Of a DNA stretch of 10,293 nt, positions 1 through 7,668 are shown in pieces. The notes under the pieces were generated by a model, which did no database searches, was not told the origin of the DNA, and saw nothing but the letters and a program-made list of their open reading frames with translations. This DNA is from Parachlorella kessleri (Eukaryota; Chlorophyta; Trebouxiophyceae; Chlorellales; Chlorellaceae). Positions within the stretch are counted from its first letter, which is position 1, and every line of letters starts with the position of its first letter. The stretch is taken from contig BBXU01003044.1 in assembly GCA_001598975.1 (NCBI GenBank), forward strand, positions 1-10,293, in the 5' to 3' direction. Made by a program: the position numbers and the translations under genes.

Positions 1-1597
1 CGACACCTATGCTGTCGGGGGTGGCATGCTGAAGGACCAGCGGGACAGGGTGGTGAAGGTGTTCAGGTGACGGGGAGGAAGTTTGTAGGCTTGGCTTAGA
101 TCCTCGCCCTTTGCCCCGGGTCGACGTGCGTCCGTAATGTCGTTCAATCTGCTGCAAGGGGCAGCGCGACAGGGTGCGGTGAGGCAAGAAGGAGCACCGC
201 TTGCACACTACTCCTGTGTCTGGCGTTGCCAGGGCACCAAGCTTTCTTCAGCAGAGGGTCGTCTGCAGCAAGCACTCCAGCTGCTGCTTCCCCCACCCGA
301 CTGCGACCTCCGTGTGGTGACCACTGCACCTGGCGGTGGTGCAGGGAGGGAACCACCAAGATCCTCATATCCACGGACGTGCTCTCGAGGGGCTTCGACG
401 TCACACAGGTGTGGCCGCCACTGCTAGGGTCCCTATGACTCGCTTCGTAGCGTGTCAGGGTGTGGTGCTTGTGGTCAAGGGAACTGCGAACCGGCTTCCA
501 AGTTGTTTGCTTATCGCGTTTGAAAAGCTGAGGGGGCGGGCTGGCCGGATGCACTCGCATTGAGCTACGCTTTGTGAAATGTGCGCTGGCTCTGCATGCT
601 CTGCCTGTCATGAACATATTTTGGACCTGCCCAAAGTTTTTTTCGGCCAATACCTCATGGGCAGCTGTGGGGTGCGCTAATTGCAACCCTCCTTTTTTGT
701 GGGGCAGGCCCGGGTGGCCCTCCCCTGCTGTGCCTGCTGCCTAGGTGTTTGTTGGTCTGAAGCTCGCCGGCTTTCCCTGCCATGCAAGTCTCGTGTGCCC
801 TTACCCATGCAAGCGTTCTTCACCCTGCTGCCTAGGTGACACTGGCATGATTTTCTTGGTGCCTGGAGCAAGTGCTCGCTTTCGCGCCGCTTGACAGCGT
901 GCTGAGCCCTGCTGTGCCAGGTCACCCTGGTCATCAACTTTGACGTCCCCGTGGAGCGAGACCTGCGCACGCCCGCCTTTGAGACGTACCTCCACCGTAT
1001 CGGGCGCAGCGGGCGCTTTGGGCGCAAGGGGGCTGCCTTTAACCTCGTTACGGGGACGACGGTAAGGATTGTTTACTGCTGGGTACTGCTGTGCATGTAC
1101 TGCTGGGGGTGTGCCTGACTATGTTTTGCGTGCCTGATGCGAGGCTGAACTTAGTGTCCTGGGGAGGAGACGCAGTAAGCACCTGGGAAATGAGTAGGTG
1201 GGCTTCGTCTTTGGAACAGGGCCAGCAGAGCGGGAGGGCAGCCCCCTGCGGGGAAGTGGGCAGGGAGCGCAGGGTTGATAGCTGCTATCCAGTGCATGAA
1301 GGAGAGAAGAGGTGAATGGCTGTTGCTCTGCATGGCAGCAGGTTTGCAGTTGGGCGATGTGTAGTTGCGGTATTGAGGGGATGGCTTGGAAGGTGCTGCG
1401 AGGCTAGCCTGGGTTGCTGTGCCGGCAGTGTTTCTGGCCTGCTTTCAGTGGAGGTTCTCCCTTCTTCTGCTGTGCAGGAGAAGAAAGTGATTGACGAGAT
1501 TGAGGCCTACTTTAAGCATGATATACCCGAGGTTGCCTTGGAGGATGAGGACAGATTTATAGCGGTGCTTAAGAAGGCGGGTCTCACCGACGGTTGA
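1..1597 (+). CDS. DBP5: DEAD-box ATP-dependent RNA helicase, Dbp5/DDX19 (LOS4) type, 3' part
   Basis: Exons are 2-66, 345-408, 921-1061 and 1478-1597 (stop TGA 1595-1597). They give 129 C-terminal residues; the N-terminal RecA domain lies off the left edge. The joined reading shows the second RecA-like domain: [15 protein letters not shown], motif V ([10 protein letters not shown], residues 31-40), VINFDVP, and motif VI ([13 protein letters not shown], residues 68-80), then a helix ending KKAGLTDG. The arginines of motif VI complete the ATP site. The stretch between NFDVP and YLHRIGR is longer than in eIF4A and matches the Dbp5 group, which remodels mRNPs at the nuclear pore during mRNA export. 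All three introns are GT-AG and keep frame and homology. The first coding base is at position 2, where exon 1 is cut by the window edge. Another Dbp5-like paralogue cannot be excluded; the helicase call itself is firm. Confidence 0.85.
409..920 (+). other. helicase intron, 512 bp
   Basis: This GT-AG intron (donor after ...GACGTCACACAG, acceptor ...GTGCCAG) separates motif V from the VINFDVP segment. It holds two near copies of CTGCCTAGGTG (about 736-747 and 827-838). No conserved reading frame was seen in it on either strand. Confidence 0.75.
1062..1477 (+). other. helicase last intron, 416 bp
   Basis: GTAAGG donor and TGTGCAG acceptor. The intron is phase 0, so TGTT joins [12 protein letters not shown] directly. 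Nothing else was recognised in it. Confidence 0.75.
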
Positions 1598-1906
1598 GGT
1601 GGAGCCTGGAGGCTTCAGTCAGCTAGTTGGCTAGCCAAACATGGCCCCGGAACGACACAAAAAATTAGAGGGGCTCAAAGTTGGTGTTGAATTGAGCCTG
1701 CCTGCCAGCCCGAGGGGCCGCTTTAGGTCTGTGCCTCGTCTGCAGTGACACAAAAGGGTTGGCTGAGGTAGCCTGGTTTGGGGGTGAGTGTGATATGAGG
1801 CTCTCGGCAGCATATGATATTAGTAATCATTACAACTATATTTTTCTCACTGCTCGGGTGTGACACTCCTGTGGCCCTTTCTGGCCTGGTGGCCAACCTT
1901 GACTTA

Positions 1907-1984
1907 GCATGGTGTATCAGGTTGAGCGTTGCTGTAGGCCGGGTGGCATGGTGTATCAGGTTGAGCGTTGCTGTAGGCCGGGTG
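1907..1984. repeat. perfect 39-bp tandem duplication
   Basis: Two adjacent identical 39-base copies, 1907-1945 and 1946-1984, each start GCATGGTGTATCAGG and end GTAGGCCGGGTG. The complete identity suggests a recent duplication. It lies in the helicase-KsgA intergenic region. Confidence 0.95.
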
Positions 1985-2177
1985 GTAAGTAGCCCAACCC
2001 TCTTTACAAGCCCCTTGGTGCACTGTGCACGCTGTGTGATTTTGCAAAGGCCACGTAGCAACTGTTGCCCGACCCTGCTGGACCACTGATTGTGATAGCG
2101 TAAGGGCACAGGAGGAGTGCATGGGAAACGGACACGTCGTGCAGGTGCTCCGCGCTTTCAGCCCGCTCGCGCCCTCC

Positions 2178-2182
2178 TGTAA
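2178..2182 (+). terminator. candidate TGTAA poly(A) signal of the helicase gene
   Basis: TGTAA is the usual poly(A) signal of chlorophyte green algae, and this is the first one seen on the + strand after the helicase stop. It would imply a 3'UTR of nearly 600 bases reaching to about 120 bases before the next start codon, so an earlier non-consensus site is possible. Confidence 0.3.
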
Positions 2183-2212
2183 AACTCCCGCCTTCTTTCT
2201 TCTTAGACTCGT

Positions 2213-2217
2213 CCAAT
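2213..2217 (+). promoter_or_regulatory. CCAAT pentamer upstream of KsgA start
   Basis: CCAAT lies about 90 bases before the KsgA-family ATG. No TATA box accompanies it, so it is only a weak promoter hint. Confidence 0.2.
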
Positions 2218-2305
2218 TCACGCCACTGCGATTCATTTACTGGACCAGAGTTGGCTGCCATCGCGTTGAAGGGCTGCAACACATCATCCTTTACAGCTCA
2301 GTGCC

Positions 2306-5300
2306 ATGGTCACAAGGTGTCTTGGAACGCCTCAAAGACTAACGGGTCAGCGCTGGTGCTTCTATGCACCGTCCCAAAGACCCGTGTCAGCGAGGGGCCG
2401 CCGGTGGGCCTCTCGGTGTCATGCGGCTCGCGACACCAGGGAGCCAGTAGGGCGGCAGCAGGAGCAGGTTGCGGTGCATGACGCCAAGCCTGCAACAGAA
2501 CAACAGCTGGACCACCAGCAACAGCAGCAAGGGTCAGCAGTGCCCCAAGTTGGCTGGCTGTGGGACCGCAAAGCCTCCGAGACCAGGCAGCGCCTGCGGG
2601 AGCAGAACATCCGCCCAAAGAAGTGAGTGAGTGGGTGGGTGACTGGCCAGTGCTGGTGTGAGGGCAAGCAGTGCTGCTGCGTCAGAACAAGGGAACCAGT
2701 CGGAGCAAGGGGACCAGCGCAGTTTTGATGTGTTTTATTCTTCTCCCTCCTCCGTTGCCGTGCGGGCTTTTGTAAGCTGTCAGCCATGTGCACGGCTCGC
2801 GTGGCTGCTGTACGGAATAGTTGCAGCACCTTTCCTTGGTAGTCTGACCCTACCCACGCTCACAAACCCCGCATGCAGCCCCCCTTGCCCCCTTCTGCAC
2901 CCCCCATCAACCCCTTCCTCCGCCGCCCCAGGTTCCTAGAAAATAGTTATTGCTGGGTGCCATGGTCCTGCTTGCCTTTTATGGACACTTGCACAAGTAG
3001 GCAGCGCCCCTGCCTCCTACCAGGATCCGGGACCAGAGGTCTTTGCTGGATGTTATGGTCCTGCTGCCCCCTTGCCTCTACTCCTGTTAAGGCAACCCTT
3101 TGTCGGCCATTTTTGAATGCCTGCCCCCCACCCCCACCCCACGGTGCCGCCCCGCAGATCCCTGGGTCAGAACTTCCTGCTGGATGACGTCATCCTGCAG
3201 CGCATTGTGACCACAGCGTGCATCCAGCCGGGGGACCTGGTCCTCGAAATCGGCCCAGGTGCGGTGCCAAGGGCGGCATCACTTGTTTCACGTGGCAAAC
3301 AAGTGCTTGAGGGGTGTTGACTGGAAGTATGCTTTGGGCCGCCTCAGGCTAAGGCCATGAAGTTGCGGAGCGCAGTATGTTGGGAGATCTTTGAGTAGAG
3401 ATGCAGTCACCGCCTAACAAGCTGAAGGTCTTTGCCTATGTTGTGCACCTGGTAACCTGACAGCAACCCATCACCCCGGGTTTTCTCTGTGTGCCAGGTG
3501 CGCAGGGTGTTGGTCATTGTGGCGTGAATCCTGCCCACCCAGGGTTAGCCATGGAACCTCAACTGTGCCGTTGAGGGTGGCGAAGGCTGTGCATCCAAAC
3601 CAGGGCTTTTGCTTGTTCTCCTTTGGCCTCCCCATCCCGTACCCATGGCCGCCATCATACCTGACCTATGCAGGAACTGGCAACCTCACCCGGCATTTGT
3701 TGGCGGCGGGAGCGCTGGTAACCGCAGTTGAGAAAGACTACACACTTCATGCACAACTTGAGGCAGAGTTTGCAAAGGTGGGTAGCTGCTGGTGAGAGCC
3801 GTCCAGGACACAGCAGGAGGGTTGCCAATGGGAGGGAGTGTCAGGGTGGCTTCTAGCTGATAGACTCTGGCCTATGTTTTCTGTGCCTGTACACGGTGGC
3901 CATGAGATGGCCTGAGGTCCACTGGTGTCAATACGAATGCCAGCACGGGGCGTATATGGCAGAGTGTAACCAACCAGGCAAAGACTCATTACGTGCGGGA
4001 TCCCACGCTGCCGTGGTGTTCTGTACCTTCATTGCCGGTAGAGGAAAACACTTAGATTGAGGGCAGGCTCAGTAGCTCGCAGTACCATTCCTCCGGCACC
4101 TTGCCAAGCCGTATCGCTCGACATCTAGGCCTCATGGTGGTTATGGCAAGATCTAGAAGCCTGCGGCCCATGTGTAACCTTACAGTTGCCATAAAGCAGG
4201 GCAGCCTTCAGTTACAAGAGCCACCCTGGGGCCTAGCAGCATTTGTGGCCCTGCTCGTGGTTGCCTTCTTGGACGGCTTGCCGGGTTGATGTGTTTCCAT
4301 AGAGCTCTGGCTTAGCTGGCTCAATGTTGGCACTTGGAAATTCACTGCGGTATTATGATTAAATGCGGAAGGTAGAAAGCGCACTTTGATGGTTGCAGGT
4401 GCCCCAGCTTCGAGTTATCCAGGGGGACATCCTGCGAGTGGATCTGGGGAGAATCCTGGGTGGCATGCAAGCATGGGGGCAGCAGCAGGCCCAAGCAGCG
4501 GCAGCGGCAACACCCCCTGCAGCAGGAGCAGAAGCGAGCGCAGCAGCCGCGGCGTCAGCAGCAGTAGCAGCAGCAGCAGCAGAAGGAAACAGCGGCAGCA
4601 GCGCTGGTGCCGGCGCAAGGGACCCTGCCGCGTATAACCAACCACCTGGCCGAGTTATCAAGGTTTTGCATCTGTGCCTGGACCTCCCTGGCCGCTTGCA
4701 CGTCGCATGTGCACGCTGTACGCGCTGCGCTGGAGGTAGCGCGGCAGCATCGTACAGCCTAGCCATCGGGCGACACAAGTGCCTGCCGAGGCAGCAGCAT
4801 TGTGATGCTGGAACATACCATACCAGCTGGTGTCTGGATCTATACCAGCGCTGAGTATCTGTGAAAGTCTGTTTGGCACCTGGCCTGTCAGTCATAACCC
4901 AGAGGATAAATGGGCGCACCTGATTCACATGCCATGTCCTTTGTGTGTTCACTTGCGGCTGCTGCAGGTGGTGGCCAACCTGCCATACAACATTACCAAG
5001 GACTGCCTGCTGCGCCTGCTGCCGCTGGGCGGGGAGATCTCCCACCTCTACTTCATGCTGCAGGTGGGATGCCATGCTGCGATGCGCTGTGTCGTCCTCG
5101 GCTCTGGCATGTGCTGCCTATGTGCTGACTGCCAGGCTGAGCCGCCTGTTGGATGCTGAGTGCTGCCCATTCCAAGGAGGAGCATATAAGCTTGTCCGCT
5201 CTTCGCGCTGGCATGGTGCTTCATCCAGGCTGCCTAGTAAGTGACACTGTACTGCCTAATAAGTGACCCTGTACCGCCTAGTAAGTGACGCTGTACCACC

Positions 5301-6623
5301 TGTCCACGCAGGATGAGGTGGCGGTACGGCTGACGGGGCGCGACCCTGGCGGCCACGACTGGCGCGTCATGAACCTCATAGTGCAGTACTACTGCCGGGC
5401 GCAGTACAAGTGAGCCCCGCCCTGGAGCCCTGTGATTGCCTCAAATCTGGTCGGCTTGCGTACATTCTGGGGGTGTAGGATGAATCAGGTGAGCTTGCCG
5501 GTTGGGCATGGCTGCCCATAATGGGCTGACGACTCTAGTAGGGTTCGAAAGAGCTGCCGGGGCTGTGCCCTTTTTCACCTGGCTACCCTGCTGCGTAAAC
5601 AGCAAGGCCCCCCCCTCCCCCCCCCCCCGGGGCTTGGCATTCAGAATGTGGCTTTTGACTTGTGTATGTGGGGCATCCTGTAGGTTCCAGATCGACCGCC
5701 GCAAGTACCACCCCGCCCCCGCCGTGCACGGCGCTGTTGTCGACTTTGAGCTGCGGCCGCCGCATGAGCGGCCAGCCGTGCCAAGCGAGCGCGCTTTCCT
5801 CCAGCTGGTGGGCCGCTGAGTGGCTGAATTGTGCATGTTTGGGCACTGCCTGTACAAACTGGGTGGCACACATGGTCCGCAGTGTCCTGTACACTGGCTT
5901 TAACTTTGGGGTATTGGCGGAGGCCTATACCTCAGAGCAGGAACAGATGCCCTGTTGGTGCCTAGGAAACATGCATCATGGCATGGGCCCGGGCATCAGC
6001 TGTTCTGCGGCAGGCGTGTTGCAAAATCTGGTGCATGATAGTTGCCGACACCAGTGGAACAAACACGTGCGGGAATCGATGCAAAGGGAGGGTAGAAGCT
6101 GTGCTCTGCTGCGGCCTGCTGCTGGTCTAGCAGTGCTGGGTTCCACGCGGGGTGCTAGGGCAGGAGCCGCACCCTTGGCCCACTTGCGCTTGAAGTCACC
6201 TGCCTAGAGCAGTGTTAGCGTGTCCCTCTGTCCGGCTCGTGAGGGCGCAACCACGCCGCTGAGTGGGAATGCGGGTAGTGGACGAAAGGCCATGGCAGCC
6301 CCTTTGAAATTTGGTGCTGGCTCTGCATGTGCTCGCCAGGCCCACCCACCTACCTGCCCCCCGTCCCTCACATCTGTTGCCTCCAGGTGAAGAAGGCCTT
6401 CAGCCAGCGGCGCAAGGTGATTCGCAACAGCCTGCAGCCGCTGTACCCTGGCAGCCAGGTCAGCACTGCGCTGGGCGCGCTGGGGCTCAGCGTGGACGCC
6501 AGGGCGCAAGATCTGACCCTGGATGACTTTGTCAGGCTGGCGTGGCAGCTGCAGCCGGCAGCTGCGGTGGAGGCAGACCAAACAAAACTGCAACAGCAGC
6601 GGGGGCACGTGGAAGTGCTGCAA

Positions 6624-6654
<31 letters not shown>

Positions 6655-6677
6655 GGGAGGGAGGGCAGCAGCAGTAA
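2306..6677 (+). CDS. KSGA: KsgA/Dim1-family rRNA adenine dimethyltransferase, probably organellar
   Basis: Exons: 2306-2622, 3158-3258, 3674-3777, 4399-4662, 4968-5063, 5312-5409, 5684-5807, 6387-6677; 464 residues. The family makes N6,N6-dimethyladenosine on two adjacent adenines in the small-subunit rRNA 3' hairpin. Motifs in order: KSLGQNFLLDD (106-116), SAM-binding EIGPGTGNLT (136-145), acidic VEKD (158-161), QGDIL (182-186), catalytic NLPYNI (266-271), FMLQDEVAVRL (291-301), and AFSQRRKVIRNSL (372-384). The first 85 or so residues are Arg/Ser/Ala-rich with few acidic residues at the very start, as in a plastid or mitochondrial transit peptide. The ATG has a GCCATGG context and an in-frame TGA upstream (2267-2269). 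A plastid PFC1-type enzyme is most likely; mitochondrial targeting is possible. Oddities are an Ala/Gln-rich insert (about 200-258), a poly-Gln tail and one weak splice donor. Confidence 0.9.
2623..3157 (+). other. KsgA intron 1, 535 bp
   Basis: The donor GTGAGTGAG follows AAGAA and the acceptor is CCCCGCAG. Splicing joins NIRPK to KSLGQNFL in frame (phase 2), which supports the exon 1 assignment. It contains an imperfect direct repeat (2949-2973 and 3042-3066) and a C-rich tract before the acceptor. Confidence 0.8.
2949..3066. repeat. imperfect direct repeat, about 25 bp, spaced 93 bp
   Basis: Copies at 2949-2973 and 3042-3066 share TTGCTGGxTGxxATGGTCCTGCT. They lie wholly inside KsgA intron 1. 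Confidence 0.6.
3259..3673 (+). other. KsgA intron 2, 415 bp
   Basis: Splits the glycine codon inside the SAM-binding motif EIGPG|TGN (phase 1). Donor GTGCGG, acceptor CTATGCAG. Nothing else was recognised. Confidence 0.8.
3778..4398 (+). other. KsgA intron 3, 621 bp
   Basis: Phase-0 intron with GTGGGT donor and GGTTGCAG acceptor, between EFAK and VPQLRVIQGD. It is the longest intron in the window. A 62-codon open frame in it has no recognisable features and is not called. Confidence 0.8.
4486..4605 (+). repeat. GCA/GCAGCA microsatellite in KsgA exon 4
   Basis: Degenerate CAG/GCA-rich tract read mainly as GCA and GCG (Ala) with some CAG (Gln). It encodes most of the low-complexity insert in the catalytic domain. 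It stays in frame and lacks stops. Confidence 0.85.
4663..4967 (+). other. KsgA intron 4 with atypical GTTTTG donor
   Basis: Splicing RVIK (ends 4662) to VVANLPYNIT (starts 4968) restores the expected sequence before the catalytic NLPYN motif in phase 0. The acceptor CTGCTGCAG is strong. The donor AAG|GTTTTGC departs from the GTGAG/GTAAG pattern of the other introns. No better in-frame GT was seen nearby. Confidence 0.65.
5230..5301 (+). repeat. three 22-bp tandem repeats next to a 3' splice site
   Basis: Copies 5230-5251, 5252-5273 and 5274-5295 plus a 6-base partial copy follow the pattern CYGCCTARTAAGTGACNCTG. The array ends about 10 bases before the acceptor CAG of KsgA intron 5. Copies 1 and 3 contain GTAAGTGA, identical to a consensus 5' splice site. 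Confidence 0.9.
5608..5628 (+). repeat. poly-C tract in KsgA intron 6
   Basis: Eight C, one T, then twelve C, followed by GGGG. It is a homopolymer-rich spot within the intron at 5410-5683, likely prone to length variation and sequencing error. Confidence 0.9.
5808..6386 (+). other. KsgA intron 7, 579 bp
   Basis: Phase-0 intron joining FLQL to VKKAFSQRRK. Donor GTGGGC; acceptor CTCCAG follows a long pyrimidine tract. A 181-codon open frame that starts in exon 7 and runs into this intron has no family resemblance and is not called. Confidence 0.8.
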
Positions 6678-6705
6678 TAGCAGCAATAGCAGCAGCGGAC
6701 AGCAT
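6621..6705 (+). repeat. CAG microsatellite spanning the KsgA stop codon
   Basis: A near-pure run of eleven CAA/CAG codons encodes the poly-Gln tail. After REGG and three more Gln codons come TAA (6675-6677) and TAG. The repeat then continues as CAG CAA TAG CAG CAG, so the stop sits inside the repeat. Confidence 0.9.
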
Positions 6706-7129
6706 GAGGAGAAACTTCAGCGAGTGCGGGCACTTAATGAGGCGTAGAAAAATAGAGAGAGAAAGCACTGCAGCGCTAGCTGGAGCAGTTTTGTGTGTGG
6801 CTCGTTGCGTGCTTGTGGGGTGGCACTGGGGTGGCTGCCAGTGCATGTGCCAGCTATTAGTATGTGTGCCAGGTAGTGCAAACAGAAAATGAGAGCTGGG
6901 CTGGACTGACTGGGCTGGATGCAGGATGTGCCTGAGTCTTGCCTGAGTGCTGATCCAGTAGGTCTCTCCCCGAGAAAAGCTAAGGCCATTGGGAGAGGAG
7001 CTATTGTGAGAAGAGGCCCTGCTAGTGACGGCATTGCAAAAGGATGATGCCTGTGTGGATGGTTGCAGACAACGCACTTAGAGGAGTGTTTGGGATTTTG
7101 ACTACTGCCTGGGCTTACTAAGCATCAGT

Positions 7130-7135
7130 AATAAA
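7130..7135 (+). terminator. candidate AATAAA poly(A) signal of the KsgA gene
   Basis: AATAAA lies about 450 bases after the KsgA stop. No TGTAA was seen on the + strand between the stop and the opposing gene, so this is the best candidate by sequence only. Confidence 0.3.
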
Positions 7136-7366
7136 GTTGGGCTGTAGACGCTGGCCCGGGTGTCTGCACACTGTCTGGTGCAAGGCTTGGGTTTCTCGCT
7201 GGTCAACTGCCCCTTGCAGTGCGCGGGCGTATGCAGTTGCCAAGGTGGTTTTGGTATCTGCTAGGGTTGTTGCTGCCAAGCTGGACCTTTGAAGTTCACA
7301 TCAGTGAGTTACAAACATAGATCACTACAGCAGTTACTACAAGCTACGGTCAGTCAGTCACCAGGC

Positions 7367-7371
7367 TTACA
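7367..7371 (-). terminator. TGTAA poly(A) signal of the phytocyanin-FAS1 gene
   Basis: TTACA on the + strand reads TGTAA on the - strand, about 300 bases after the stop at 7669. It is the first such signal in the 3' direction. A second copy lies at 7309-7313. Confidence 0.5.
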
Positions 7372-7619
7372 GGCGATGGTGCAGTTGGCCACCAAGGTGG
7401 TGCAATCAGGTCAGAATGCAGGCAACCGGTCAGTTGTGGGGTTGCAATACGGCCACATGTAGATGACCTTCACATCTTGGAATAGAGCTGAAGAAGTAAC
7501 TATATATACATCAACTCTGTTTTGCAGAACCCCGGTGCACCAGCCTTTCGCCAGTGAAGCTCGAAGCTGCCTGTACCCATAGCCAGGTACGGGCGCAGAG
7601 CTGGTGCTCTTGTGCAGGT

Positions 7620-7640
7620 GGGGGAGGGGCTGGGGGTGGG
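7620..7640 (+). other. G-quadruplex motif
   Basis: Four G runs of 5, 4, 5 and 3 are separated by A, CT and T. This is a compact four-tract pattern on the + strand, which is the template strand of the FAS1 gene, about 30 bases past its stop codon. Confidence 0.6.
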
Positions 7641-7668
7641 CTGTGAAAGTTAGGGGCTGGCCAGGGGG

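Larger units (their letters stand above)
1598..2305. other. intergenic region between helicase and KsgA genes
   Basis: This stretch should hold the helicase 3'UTR and the KsgA promoter and 5'UTR. It contains a 12-bp perfect palindrome, TTGGCTAGCCAA (1627-1638), shortly after the helicase stop, a 39-bp tandem duplication (1907-1984), a TGTAA motif (2178-2182) and a CCAAT pentamer (2213-2217). No clear TATA box was seen. The open frames here have no family resemblance and are taken as chance. Confidence 0.6.
6678..7668. other. convergent intergenic region, 991 bp
   Basis: Holds the 3'UTRs of the KsgA gene (+) and the phytocyanin-FAS1 gene (-). It contains AATAAA on the + strand (7130-7135), two TGTAA signals on the - strand (7367-7371, 7309-7313), a TATATATA stretch (about 7501-7508) and a G-quadruplex motif (7620-7640). 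No coding or RNA gene was recognised. Confidence 0.6.

Noticed and set aside
144..686. 180-codon open frame on the - strand
   Set aside because: Crosses a helicase exon and its introns in antisense with no recognisable features.
1814..2089. 91-codon open frame on the + strand over the 39-bp duplication
   Set aside because: No recognisable domain or gene structure; it lies in intergenic sequence.
4359..5075. 238-codon open frame on the - strand
   Set aside because: Antisense shadow of KsgA exons 4 and 5, kept open by the GCA repeat; the sense frames carry the conserved motifs.
5662..6207. 181-codon open frame on the + strand
   Set aside because: It overlaps KsgA exon 7 in another frame and runs on into intron 7; no family resemblance.
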